Assembly: GCA_018398765.1 (NCBI GenBank)
Contig: JAHBMJ010001505.1
Location: forward strand, 2,569-54,521
Source of the DNA: Chromera velia
Taxonomy: Eukaryota > Sar > Chromeraceae
Direction: 5' to 3'
Length of the DNA: 51,953 bases
Positions 1 through 9,859 of the stretch are shown here, piece by piece (positions within the stretch are counted from its first letter, which is position 1; every line of letters starts with the position of its first letter). The notes below the pieces were generated by a model. It saw only the letters and a list, made by a program, of their open reading frames with translations, did not search any database and was not told the DNA's origin. Made by a program: the position numbers and the translations under genes.

Positions 1-17
1 GGGGGGGGGGGGGGGGG
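1..17. other. poly-G tract at window edge
   Basis: Seventeen consecutive G residues open the window. A similar run of 14 G follows the assembly gap at 41954-41967. I read both as homopolymer tracts where assembly stopped or resumed, not as biological features with a known role. Confidence 0.7.
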
Positions 18-117
18 AACAAGGGAGCTGAGGTGGTAAAAGGGTAAGTAAGAGAGAAAATCAGCGAGGGGGCGACTACTTCAGGGAGGGAGAGAGGGAG
101 GGAGGGAGGAAAACGAG

Positions 118-465
118 GGAGATCACCAGAACACGCAACTTGAGAGGGACCAGAGGGGTCAGTGTTGGACTTGCTGTTCTTGTAAGATGCCAGCTGCATA
201 AGGCAAGACAGTGACAAGCTGCCTGCAAGGTAACACGAGACTCATGCAGGCAGTGCAAACTGTGCAACAGTGATCACCCCGGAGATCACCAAAACACTCA
301 CCTTGAGAAGCAGAAGAAGAGGAAGCTGGGGGTCCCTCTTATGATGGCGGCTGTGCTCGTTTGTGATGTGGTTTTGAAAGCTGCATGCAGCAAGATAGTG
401 ACTATCAAGTGAACAGTTGTCTGCAAGTCGATGTAAGTGTGAGCTGTGCAACGGTGATCCCTGAT
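118..465. repeat. diverged two-copy tandem repeat, about 165-185 bp per unit
   Basis: Two neighbouring stretches share an ordered set of blocks: GAGATCACCA, a CTTGAGA block, a GCTGCATGC-like block, GACAGTGAC or TAGTGACTA, GTGAACAG or CAAGCTGCCTGCAAG, and a closing TGTGCAACNGTGATC. Copies start near 118 and 281. On the minus strand both read as short open frames, so an old exon duplication is possible, but I cannot identify a protein. Confidence 0.45.
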
Positions 466-1070
466 GAGTTCAGAAGTCACGCCTGCACGCACACATAGAA
501 ACCGACCTGGCCGTCTCCATTGGACCCTCCACACGAATTTGCCTGCCCGTGATTGTTCAGCGCAGTCAGAGCACGATCGGATGCACCCTGGAACACGTCG
601 TTAACACTGCTGCCGTGCTCCCGAGCACACCTACAAGGTTCGTCATCGTCTCTGACTCCTCTTCTACCCACGTGAACCCCTGCTGCTCTCCCTTGAGGCT
701 CTCGAAGCTGTAGCAGCCAAGAGACACACCGCCACAAGAAATCGTGGTGGTGGTCGTTGCTGTAACAGTGGTGGTCGTGGTGGTGGTGCTCTTCGCAACA
801 GTTGCGGTCGCGGCAGTGGGAAGAAGGAAAAGGGAGACACCGGGAGAGAGTAACAGCCACGGCACGCAAGAGCGAAGGAGCAAAGGGAGAGAATCAAGAA
901 AGAGAGCGCGGGTGACAAGACGGAGGGCAATCACGCAAAGAGATGTGCATGAATTTACCCAAGGAAAAAAGCAGCCTCCAGTAAGAAAGAAAGGGGGAGA
1001 CGGGATGAGAGGAACATATAACACAATGAAGAAGGACTGACGGCAGGCGGCCTTGCATACGGTCAGCCGA
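466..1070. other. no gene recognised; G/T- and purine-rich simple sequence
   Basis: This stretch holds a GTGGTG-type block (about 744-795) and an A/G-rich block (about 820-1000). Minus-strand open frames over it encode a threonine run from the repeat and have no recognisable domain. I do not support a gene here. Confidence 0.5.
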
Positions 1071-1092
1071 TGCGTGGATCCGCAGCACATAA

Positions 1093-1255
1093 GCTGCGGC
1101 GGGCTGTGGCGAGTTGGTGGGGTACTACCGTTTCCTCTGCGAAGAGGGGAACAATAAGGCGTGGCAGCTGCCGATTGAAGAGAGCACTTTGATAACGAAG
1201 GAGGTGTACGCGGAGAAGTGCCTGGAGGCCGGGAAGGCTTTCTCTGGCATGCTGA
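1093..1255 (+). pseudogene. possible orphan exon, unknown protein
   Basis: An open frame after a TAA at 1090 encodes a plausible globular stretch containing GYYRFLCEEGNNKAWQLPIE and KEVYAEKCLEAGKAFSGM. It then runs into pyrimidine-rich intron-like sequence. A second open stretch starts after a good acceptor (CTGCAG at about 1563-1568) and reads to 1732 or 1782 depending on phase. No donor in the first piece joins to it in a phase I find convincing, and no start codon is obvious. It may be a broken gene or exons of a gene whose other parts I cannot see. The family is not recognised. Confidence 0.25.
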
Positions 1256-1789
1256 AGGGCATAGGACTGCTGGTTGGTCGGTTTGTCTCTGCCCCCTTGT
1301 CCGCTGATGGTCTCATGGTCTCTTCTTCTCTCGTTTCGTGGTCTTTGCGTTTCTTTCCTATGCTTTTCTTCTCTCCTTTCTTTTTGCTCCGTATGGCCCA
1401 TCCCCTGTTGCTACCTTCTAGCACGGTGTTGTTAGAACTTCTCTCCTTCCCTCTCCCCTCTTCGGCCTTCAGCTTGCCTTCTTTCCGCTTTTCCCTTCCT
1501 TTTCTCATCCTTCCGTTTGTTCGTTCTCAATGAGCTCGTGCGCTCCCGTGTTCGTCGCTGCCCTGCAGGTGTGCCGACACTCTTGATATCCCGACCGTGG
1601 AGAAGGTGGAGTGTGACTTCGATTGCTCTGGCAGCGGATCCTCCTTCTTTGGAGGTCGTGGTCATCCAGCTAGTTGGCCGGAGGAAAATCAATACACAGG
1701 CTGCGGCTCTCACTCCGGTTTCCATTCACTAACACTATCTCTCGGGGTTGCTAACATAGTCACGCAGGGACCCCACAATTGAGGCTCTA

Positions 1790-2200
1790 CATGTGCACTT
1801 TTCTGCTTTTTGTTGTTTTGCTCTTTGACATACTGTTGTTCATCACATCTAACTTACACGCATGGTGATCATGCGACAGATGACGAAGACGGGGCAGACT
1901 GCCAACTGCAGAAATGAGACCATGCAGGTTGTGAAGAAGATCATCGAACCGGGAATTTCAAAGTCATGCCTTTCCCATATTAGTCCTTAAATGTCCTTAA
2001 ATATGTCCTTTCCTTATGCCGTGGCCTCCGAGCCATGGTATCTGTAGCCCAAACCGAAAGGAAAAAAGTAAAGGTGAGCCCCGCCCCCTACACCAAATTT
2101 CGCACGCGCGCCACTTACGTACTTCCTCACATTTTGGGTCGCAAACGCCTTACGGGACCGCGCAGTAAAAATTTTGCGCATGCATGTCATTGATTGAAAT
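1790..2200. other. intergenic, nothing recognised
   Basis: Mixed-composition sequence with a repeated ATGTCCTTAAAT-like pair near 1985-2005. I see no coding frame with codon-like content and no RNA gene. Confidence 0.4.
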
Positions 2201-2232
2201 GATTGAATTCGACCGCCTCAGAGTCTGAGGTC

Positions 2233-2492
2233 TGAATTCAGATGCGCTATCAGATGCGCTGTTCGACAGCTTTGTCAGACTTTGTAATGTGGGTGAGCAG
2301 ATGAGGGAAATCTTCAACTTAATGACGGACGTGGACGTGACAGTGAGTGAGAGCTGGGTGAAAACACTACTCTTCAAACGCCGTCTCCGCGCGTCTCAAT
2401 CTGTCTCAGACTGTTGTGAGTTTCATATTGTTTCCGGACTAAGCAGATCTGCCCTTTGGTCAGGTTTCCACCTGTCCTGCTCCAAGGAAAGG
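2233..2492 (+). pseudogene. possible exon of an unknown gene
   Basis: After an acceptor-like TTCAG near 2233 there is an open frame containing ALFDSFVRLCNVGEQMREIF and TDVDVTVSESWVKTLLFKRR. It runs to a consensus donor G|GTAAGTGG at about 2492. The frame is about 85 codons, with protein-like composition over its first 50 residues. I cannot find partner exons and do not recognise the family. It could equally be a gene relic. Confidence 0.25.
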
Positions 2493-2499
2493 TAAGTGG

Positions 2500-3300
2500 T
2501 CAATCTGTTCCTGTCTTCGTATTCCTCCTGTTTATTTGACTCCATAAATGAAAGGGAAACAGTCAGAGACAATCTACTAGCAAGCGTATGCGACTCTCTG
2601 CCGCGAGCGAGCTGCTGAACCCGGGCGCCTATGGCTTTCTTCTAGCTCTATTCACCCTGTTTGAGCCTGCCATGCAATATATATGATTTCCTGTCTGTAC
2701 TGACTTTGGGCTGTGAATCCTTGTGTCTTTGAGTAAATGGGTGAATGAGTAGGTGTGTTGGGTTTCCGTGTCCGTCTACATGTCTGTCTTAAAGTATCCC
2801 CCCGTTGCTGTCCACGATACTCGTTTCGATGCACGGTGCCCCTGTAAATAAATTTTTCCGGTATTTATGTGCGTGGATGCCAGTCTGTGATGTGGTTTTA
2901 TCTTCGTGTGCTCTGTCCGGCTTTCTCCATTCCACATTTTTCTGTGTCTCTCTTAGGCTATGTGTGTATTGAAATTCGTCTCCTTTGAGTGACCGGGTGC
3001 ACGTTGATTGAGTGCAGGAGTGCTGAGACTCTGAGGAGAAGCGCAAGGGTGAAAGACTGGCTGACTGACTGCCTGCCTGACTGACTAACCCACTGATCGA
3101 CTGGCAGCGACAGACAATCACAGTAACTGACTATTTGTCTGTCTTCTAGGTCTGTCTTGCTGTCTGTAAAAAAATTCCCCTCCCCTGGAATGAAAATATG
3201 GCCTGTTTGCCTGCCTGCCCACCTGCTCGCCTACCTACCTATCTGTCTACTTCTCCGTATGTTTGTCTGTATGACATTGTATGTAGGTGTATGCGTATGT
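2500..3300. other. gene-free, pyrimidine/TGCC-rich sequence
   Basis: The sequence holds many CTGCCTGC and CTGACTGA tetranucleotide stretches, for example 3056-3100 and 3200-3260. These resemble the intron ends of the genes further right. No exon could be supported. Confidence 0.4.
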
Positions 3301-3318
3301 GTATGAGGCCAGGAAGCA

Positions 3319-3396
3319 CAGAGAGAGAGAGAGAGAGCGAGAGCGAGAGCGAGACAGAGAGAGAGAGAGGGAGAGAGAGAGAGAGAGAGAGAGAGA
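3319..3396. repeat. (GA)n microsatellite with GAGC interruptions
   Basis: A purine dinucleotide array is visible directly. It generates spurious open frames rich in Arg-Glu on one strand. Confidence 0.95.
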
Positions 3397-3827
3397 ATGT
3401 GGGTAGCTTGTGCTTCAAGGCTCTAGCAGGACTACATCCATGATGTATTTCATTGTGTCGGCCTTTCTGCCTCGTGTGTTTTTATGTGTACGCGAGAGCT
3501 TCCTCTGAAAGGCTCTGTAACATTCCTGCTCCACTCTACTGCAGAGCCTGTGTATGCTAGTATGTATGGTTGTCTCTCGGTGTGTGTTTGCCTGCATATT
3601 CCTTTGTACAACCACCAGGCGGTACACCGAGGTCTGCTTGCTTGAAATCATACTCAAAACTCTCTGGGTTGCTTGCCTGCTTTGGGGTCACTGCCCAGGG
3701 CCACTGCCTCTTTTTGCACTACACAATTTTGAATGTTCTGCGTATCAGTCTGTGAATGAAATGAAAGCCTTAGAAACTTTGAAGGAAAGGGAACATTCCT
3801 TAGCACGTCCCTATCTGATCTTCCGTT

Positions 3828-3840
3828 CTCTTTCTCTCTC

Positions 3841-3876
<36 letters not shown>

Positions 3877-4053
3877 TCTCTCTCTCTTTGTATGTGTATG
3901 TCTCCGTCCGTGCGTGTACGATCTATACCTGTGCGAGCTTGTCAGTCTGAGTAATGTGCGTGCTTATGTGTACATGCGATGTAACAGTGAGAGTGTGAAC
4001 TTTCTCTCTCTCTCTCTCTCTGTGTGTGTACGTGAGTGTGTGTATATATGTGT

Positions 4054-4094
<41 letters not shown>

Positions 4095-4113
4095 TGTGTG
4101 TGTACGTGCGCAC
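3828..4113. repeat. compound (TC)n then (TG)n microsatellite
   Basis: Two blocks of CT repeats (3828-3890 and about 4003-4021) are followed by a long GT block to about 4113. The same TC-then-TG order recurs at 15892, 26051, 27878 and 30851 (plus strand) and at 48608 in sense orientation of a minus-strand gene. Confidence 0.95.
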
Positions 4114-4680
4114 GTTAGCAGACAGGTGGCAGACGAAGACTCATGATTAGGGAGAGATAGAGAGTGAGAGAGGGAAAGAGCCAGATGGATGTACGGTTCT
4201 GCATAGGAGAAAGAGATCGAGGCCGATGCACCCAGACTGAAGTAGAGAAACTGACAGTGTCTCAGACAAACAGCAAGATTGAGAGACAAAGGCTAAGACA
4301 AAGGCTGAAAGATGATGAAAGAGTAACTATTGTGTAAGTGATGCAGACATATATGCAGACACTGTAATACACTGTCAAAGACTAGGTCAAATACTGTTGG
4401 CTCACTCCTCCCCGGTCCTCGGACCGTCCTTCATGTTTGGGGCCTTTTCACAGATACCTTTACTGTGTTTTCGTATCGAACCTAATCGAGTTATTAGTAT
4501 ATTGAGAGACCATGTTAACTAGAAAATAAGTGAATCATTCTCTAGATCGTCATTTTTTCCTTTTTAAAAATGTTAGAAAAAATATGGCAAATTAGTTTTA
4601 TAAACTCAGGTAAAGAATATGTATTGTAGACAGTTTGCAGATCGATTTGCTATAACTATAAGTAAGAATTTTAAACTAAT
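4114..4680. other. intergenic, turning AT-rich
   Basis: Purine-rich sequence to about 4330 gives way to AT-rich sequence (about 4490-4690). Nothing coding was recognised. Confidence 0.4.
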
Positions 4681-5000
4681 TTTTAGTCATATTTAGGCCT
4701 TCATACGCGATAATGCGCGACCCCCGGTTTCCTCCTTTCAACAGGGCCACGGCATGCTCCACAGGAGCATTAAATATAAGGGTTAATTCTTTTCCCAAAT
4801 TCCCATACATGCATGCTTCCACATGCAGGCTCCATATGCAGTGGCATGCCGGGGCCCAGTAAAAGTGTCCGTGCATGCAGGCATGCTGCGGGCTAGCTGA
4901 CATCCCGAGGCCCTCAGTGCCACCCTGGGCCCCGACAGAATATACGCGTGATGTGGCTGGGCCACGGCCGCGGCTCTGCGCATGCATGGTCAGTCTGCTT
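4680..5000. promoter_or_regulatory. GC-rich island with repeated TGCATGC motifs
   Basis: A GC-rich patch embedded in AT-rich DNA carries many TGCATGC or GCATGC words (around 4807, 4850, 4876 and 4981) and GGGGCCC-like words. Similar islands lie at 22500-22680 (between two divergent genes), at 35340-35370 and at 40010-40180, in each case upstream of a gene. I infer promoter-type DNA, with low certainty. Confidence 0.35.
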
Positions 5001-5241
5001 CATGCATTGATCAATCCATCTCTTTGAAGACCTTGGCAATACAATGATACACATATAGACCCTGCTAAATACTCTGCTTTTAAGCTTATCCGATCAACGA
5101 GGAATTCACCATCTCCGTCTTCAAGGTACTTTAAGGGCACTTTACTTTGAACGATAGGACGCATCGAGTTTCCTAAGTGTTGATATAACACAGTGTCTGT
5201 GATGTTGCACGGTGTTGCAGCTGTTGCTGGCAGGCATTATA

Positions 5242-5330
5242 TGATTGATTGATTGATTGATTGATTGATTTATTGATTGATTTGTTCCACCCAGGAGCCT
5301 TCCCAGAAGATATCTATCATGTCTGATGGA
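5242..5330 (-). mobile_element. 3' end of a LINE-like retroelement with (ATCA)n tail, minus strand
   Basis: Read on the minus strand, a GGGAAGGC-rich stretch ending in GGGTGGAACA runs straight into AATCAATCAATAAATCAATC repeats. The same join (GGGAAGGCCC...GGCGGAACAT then ATCA repeats) ends the LINE at 12140-12180 on the plus strand. The shared sequence is only about 35 bp plus the tail, so this is a very short, 5'-truncated copy of the same family or of a SINE that shares its tail. Confidence 0.55.
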
Positions 5331-6417
5331 CAAGGAAAGCGGCTTCTGCCTGAGGATCCTGCCTCATTTCCCCTATCTCTTGATGAATTGTCCATTCCAA
5401 ATGTGAACCCCATTGAATCTGCGGGGAAAGTTTTGTGGCAGTTTCTTTCTCAAGCTGAGTTTAAGAACGTTTCCCGTGAGCTCGAGAGTGATGTACCCCC
5501 GTCAAGAGTGTGGGTGATTTGCAATGATCGAGAAGAAGCGGAGTATATCAAGAGACAACTCGCAACACACCTTTGTGTAAAGGTGGCAAAAACAGGCCAC
5601 ATTGACAGACAGACAAACGAGGAGAACAGAGAGAGCCCAACCACTCCTTCTGCCTCCGCTTCAGGAGTAAACTCAGTCTGTCAGACACAAATACAGAACT
5701 CATCTACTGAGGGAGGGGAGGAGGAGAGCAACGTTGAAAGAGATGGAGGGAAGGGGGAGGAGGGGAAGGCACAGCCTCGGGGTGAGGGAGGGGAGGAGGA
5801 GAGCAACGTTGAAAGAGATGGAGGGAATGGGGGGGAGGGGAACGCACAGCTGGGAGGTGAGGGAGGGGAGTTCGTGCCCCAGGACGTGCACGAATTTTTC
5901 GTCCCCGACCTCATAGAGGATTCAAATTTGGGTGGCTGAGGCAGAGACGGTTGTATTACCTCTCATCCAACGCATCGTGCCAGATGCAGAGCTGCTGGTG
6001 CGAATGCAGAATGCACTGACGAAGTGGGCTTTAAAGCTTTTCTTCGATGCCTACGCTATAAAGGTTGGGATGCAGATGGGAGTATCTCCTAACCAGATGG
6101 TGAAGAGCTTTAGCCGTCTTCGGCCCCACAGAAACGCGCTCTTCGGTGACCCCACAACAGAGGGGGACATGCAGTAATACCTGAATCTGTTTCTTGCGAT
6201 CACTCATATCGTCTCCAATGCCCTCTCTCGTGTGTTCGTGGAGGCTTACAATGAGGCCCCGTACTTCTGTGAGTCACGGATGCACTGCTGGGACGTGCTT
6301 ATATGGGCGGTCCAACAACACCGAGACTCGAGTGCTCTGGCCTCGAAAAATGCCCAGCACACAGCCAGCTTGATCGAGTGCCAGATGGCAGACAAAATGT
6401 GTGATGCGGCTCTCTAG
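5319..6417 (+). pseudogene. unknown protein gene, broken by a frameshift and a stop
   Basis: An ATG at 5319 opens a frame to a TGA at 5939. An ATG at 5277 is in the same frame but lies in a tetranucleotide repeat, so I prefer 5319. The first half includes LSLDELSIPNVNPIESAGKV and REEAEYIKRQLATHLCVKVA, then a low-complexity Gly-Glu region made of two 25-residue repeats. Coding-like sequence then continues in the +1 frame from about 5932: VVLPLIQRIVPDAELLVRMQ and FFDAYAIKVGMQMGVSPNQM. It is interrupted by TAA at 6175-6177 and resumes to TAG at about 6417 (VFVEAYNEAPYFCESRMHCW). I do not recognise the family. An intron could explain the frame change, but I see no convincing splice pair, so a decaying gene or mobile-element ORF is more likely. 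Confidence 0.45.
5709..5858. repeat. two tandem 75-bp units inside the broken gene
   Basis: Units start at 5709 and 5784 and begin GAGGGAGGGGAGGAGGAGAG. They keep frame (25 codons each). A fragment of a third unit starts near 5857. Confidence 0.9.
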
Positions 6418-6640
6418 GGTATACGACTTAAAATATTACTCTATGACTTTTAGAGGTTATACATAGGGTATGTTAGTGTTAAACATCACCCCTACATTAA
6501 AAACCATTTTTTTAGGACTTATTGCATTAAATTTAAATTTACTTCAAACAAAGTCAAAATGTTATCAAAGTGCTCACTGGTTGGATCGCAATCCGCGATT
6601 AAAGTTGTATCTCTAGGTGATGTCTAGAAAGGGCTCGTAA
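6418..6640. other. AT-rich intergenic
   Basis: No gene, repeat array or RNA structure was recognised. Confidence 0.4.
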
Positions 6641-6647
6641 ACTCGTA

Positions 6648-6830
6648 AGGATAGGATAGGATAGGATAGGATAGGATTAATGTTTGGAGGATTTGCCTCC
6701 TGCCCCAATGCCGAGCGCTTGACGTGCGGCGTCCAGGAAAAGCGTATACACACGTCGGACCTTCCTGGCCGGCCCGCACAGGCCAAAAAGACCTGTGCCG
6801 CAAACTGTTTACGTGATAATCAATCAATTA
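6648..6830 (-). mobile_element. retroelement 3' end with (ATCCT)n tail, minus strand
   Basis: Plus-strand 6648-6678 is a GGATA repeat. On the minus strand it forms an ATCCT tail directly after a GC-rich body with CATTGGGGCA and AAATCCTCC blocks and an ACATTAATCC junction. A second copy on the plus strand at about 46140-46256 has GGGGCATACAATCC, then ACATTCATTAAATTTTAATCC, then ATCCT repeats. This is a different tail from the (ATCA)n family. Body length and family are unknown. Confidence 0.45.
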
Positions 6831-6959
6831 CTATCAATTGCATGCGAAAGACTGCAATCAATCAATTCTCACTGACGATACTGCGGCCCACCGATACCCG
6901 GCGGAGCTCAAACAGGCTTCAAACGGAGGCATCTCAAAACAAACGGTCGATCGATTAGA

Positions 6960-7975
6960 GGCCAATCTTATTACTTCCCAGTCACTCAACCCTTTGGTTT
7001 CTCCCTCTTCCTTTGCTTGCTTCATTTACTGCCATATTGCTGAGTACTCTACCTGTCTTTTGTTTCTTTCCTTTTCATTTGACCAAAGGATTTGTAATCC
7101 GTAATATGTAGTAAAATGGAGTAAACACCCCCCCCCCCTTCGACCTTCCTTCAAAAAACAAAATCAAACCGTCATAATGCGATAGTGTCATCACTAGACT
7201 TCAATTATAACATCCATCACAACATCAGGGTCCTTAGCAAGGAGCTCCTTGAACGTTTCCTTAACTTTTAGTTCCTTTTAGGGCGAGGAAGCGGGGGACG
7301 ACGAGGAGGAAGAGGAGGAGGAGGAAGACGAAGAGGAGAAGGAGGAGGAAAATAAGGAGTATTTCTTGTCTTTTCCTTCAGGGGAACCAAGACGTGGCCC
7401 TTCTTAGTTTGGGCGGATTAAGTCTTGCAAGAGGAGGGGGTGGAGAAGGAAACGGCTCTAAACTGAGTCAGCAAGACCGAGCAAGACAGTCGGGCGTGTC
7501 ACACACACTGACTAGCAGCTCATACATGTTGTAGTACTGTACAGTGCAGTGAGCAAAAAACAGAAAGTGTTATACAGAGACCTAAGACGTCAAAAAATTA
7601 TTGATGGCCTTTTATAAAACATGCCGTATACTAATCTCATAATCCGTAATCAGTTGTAAGAGACATACTATAAAAGGGGGGGTATATGATTAGTTTTGCC
7701 CGTAATCACGTTTAATTTCACTAGATTTAAGCTTTTTAAGAAGAACTACGTTCCTTCAGCCTGAAATGTTTGAATAATTTATGTTTTTTATTATATGTTT
7801 TATATGATTTTACCTATAGAATCTTAATCGTAATTAAAACAGTCAAATACCCTAGTGCGGCTCTAGTTACGGTGGGGGCATTGTGCCACCGTTTGCCGCA
7901 TTTTATGGATGATGGGAGAAAGGTGGCTTGGAGCTAAATCTCCTTGGCCGCTGGGCAGACGGGGGAGGATGGTCG
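6960..7975. other. intergenic: AT-rich with a GAG/GAC tract
   Basis: The stretch includes a poly-C block (7128-7138), a GAGGAAGAGGAG trinucleotide tract (about 7283-7350) and AT-rich DNA (7560-7850). A short hairpin ACGGTGG...CCACCGT lies at about 7870-7893. No gene was supported. Confidence 0.4.
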
Positions 7976-7984
7976 TCAGGAGAC

Positions 7985-8150
7985 AGAGAGAAAGGAACTC
8001 GAACTGCACATAACGTTCAAGATGGCACAGGTGTACGAGAGGCTGATGGCATTGATGGATGCCCTCTTCAGCGGAGATGAGTGAACAATCCCGGTGGAGA
8101 CCTCCAAAATAGACGCAGAGGGCAACACCATCTGGAAGCCCGGCCTTTGA
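7985..8150 (+). pseudogene. short decayed coding fragment
   Basis: One plus-strand frame reads ELELHITFKMAQVYERLMAL then MDALFSGDE, an in-frame TGA, and PVETSKIDAEGNTIWKPGL followed by TGA. Continuation across the stop suggests a relic. The family is not recognised. It directly precedes the 82-bp tandem array. Confidence 0.3.
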
Positions 8151-8212
8151 AGTCTAAGAGGTGATCCAGCACGAAGTGCAGCAGCGAGCACAGTTACTGT
8201 ACAATTAGGTAT

Positions 8213-8762
8213 GCTAAAAAAAGGGCGGATCACGAAAGAAGTGACTGCCCTAGCAATGCAAACACATGAAGGAAGTGACCTTTTCCCACTGACTTATGCA
8301 AAAAGGCAGTATACGAAAGAAGTGATTGCCCCAGCAATGTAAACACACGAAAGAAGTAACATTTTTCCACCTACTTGTGCAAAAAGGGCAGATCACGAAA
8401 GAAGTGACTGCCCCAGCAATGCAAACACATGAAAGAAGTGACCTTTTTCGACCTACTTATGCAAAAAGGGCGGATCACGAAAGAAGTGACTGCTCCAGCA
8501 ATGTAAACACACAAAAGAAGTGACCTTTTTCGACCTACTTATGCAAAAAGGCGGTGTACGAAAGAAGTGACTGCCCCAGCAATGCAAACACACGAAAGAA
8601 GTGACCTTTTTCTACCTACTTATGCAAAAAGGGCGGATCATAAAAGAAGTGACTGCTCTAGCAATGCAAACACACGAAAGAAGTGACCTTTTTCTACCTA
8701 CTTATGCAAAAAGGGCGGATCACGAAAGAAGTGACTGCCCCAGCAATGCAAACACGCGAAGA
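8213..8762. repeat. 82-bp tandem array, about 6.6 copies
   Basis: Each unit contains GCAAAAAGGGCGGATCACGA, TGACTGCCCCAGCAATGCAA and CCTTTTTCTACCTACTTAT. Within each unit the 14-mer ACGAAAGAAGTGAC occurs twice, so it recurs alternately about every 35 and 47 bp. Copies differ by a few substitutions and 1-2 base indels. The array ends at GCAAACACGCGAAGATAACG. Confidence 0.95.
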
Positions 8763-8935
8763 TAACGACGGATTTCTAGAAGATCGTTGTAAAATGGAAT
8801 TCATTTCTTGTACATAGATTTAGTTTTTTTCTTTGATGTTCTATTTCTCCTTTTACATGCTTATGTGCCTTCATGTTTTTCAATCCATTGAGCAATTTGA
8901 GTTGCTTTCATGTACATGTTTCTCTGTATTCCTGC

Positions 8936-9706
8936 AGGTACCGAGTATCATCGCCGTTCATCTACAAGTCGCAGCGGTCATTCTCTAAGGTCTTTTGTTC
9001 CCTTTTCTTCTTCCGTATTAGCCTTTTGTCTTTGTCCACTCTCTTTTACGGAGATCAAATGTACGGCTCGTGAATCTCTTTATTCTCTTAGGTGGGGGGT
9101 GAGGCAATACGGGAACGATCCGACCGATTGAACATGCACCTGCCTTCAGGACATACCTCATGGACAGCGTATCCATGCTGCTTTGTATTCCTGTCTGTTC
9201 TGTCTGTCTATTGAGTTGTTTGTCGATGGTCCATTTCCTTTGTCTTTGTTGCAATAGATGTGTGCCTTTTCCTGTTCCTCAAGAAGGACACTCACTCACT
9301 CCATCACTGTACCTTCTTTCTCTGATGCCATCGTATGCTCCCTGTCTTACTTGGCATAGCTGTGTGATGGTCGATCGGAGGGGATGGGCGTCCTCTGTCT
9401 CCTTTTTTCATCCCATTAGTCGATCTCTTTTTTTCTCCCTTCTTTAACAGTTCGTTTGTGGGTGGGTTCTTTCCGGTCGTTGTTCTTCAGGACCAGAGAA
9501 CAAAAGAGACAAGACGGCCTGTGTCGATCTTGAGAAAGTGGAAGTGGAGGGAGGGTGGGGAGGATGGGAAGGGACAAAACGAATTCAATTATGTATCTGC
9601 TGGTATGCATGAGTACCAGCCATGTTATAAATTCATGTCAAAACCAGACCAATCTGAGAGTGGAAATAAAAACACTCATCGATCTTTTGTTTGGACTCTC
9701 TGTTGA
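8936..9706 (+). CDS. tentative small multi-exon gene with a PSGHTS motif
   Basis: Exon-like piece one follows CCTGCAG at about 8937 (YRVSSPFIYKSQRSFSK) and ends AAG|GTCTTTTG at about 8990. Piece two follows a pyrimidine-rich TCTCTTAG at about 9091 and reads VGGEAIRERSDRLNMHLPSG then HTSWTAYPCCFVFL; both junctions are phase 0. A third candidate follows GTTCTTCAG at about 9490 (DQRTKETRRPVSILRKWKW onward) and stops at about 9706, with AATAAA near 9663. PSGHTS is the central motif of PAP2-type acid phosphatases, where the His acts in catalysis. I do not see the family's first (K-x6-RP) or last (SR-x5-H-x3-D) motif, so the identity is only suggested. The start codon and the second junction are unresolved. 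Alternatively this is a chance open region. Confidence 0.3.
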
Positions 9707-9859
9707 AGAGATCTATCCTTTTCCCTCCTTTCTGACGTCTTTTGATTGCATGTCTGCACCTGTGTATGATTGCTGTTATCTGTTGAGCTCTTGGAGACGG
9801 AATGGAGGGAAAACCGATTATGTGCTTTCTGCTTGCGTCCCTGCTAGGTCGTACGTCCC

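Noticed and set aside
3554-4150. A 198-codon plus-strand open frame
   Set aside because: Most of it is Leu/Ser and Val/Cys runs from the (TC)n(TG)n microsatellite.
8213-8762. CRISPR-like array from alternating ACGAAAGAAGTGAC copies
   Set aside because: The intervals between copies are themselves repeated, so this is a simple 82-bp tandem array.
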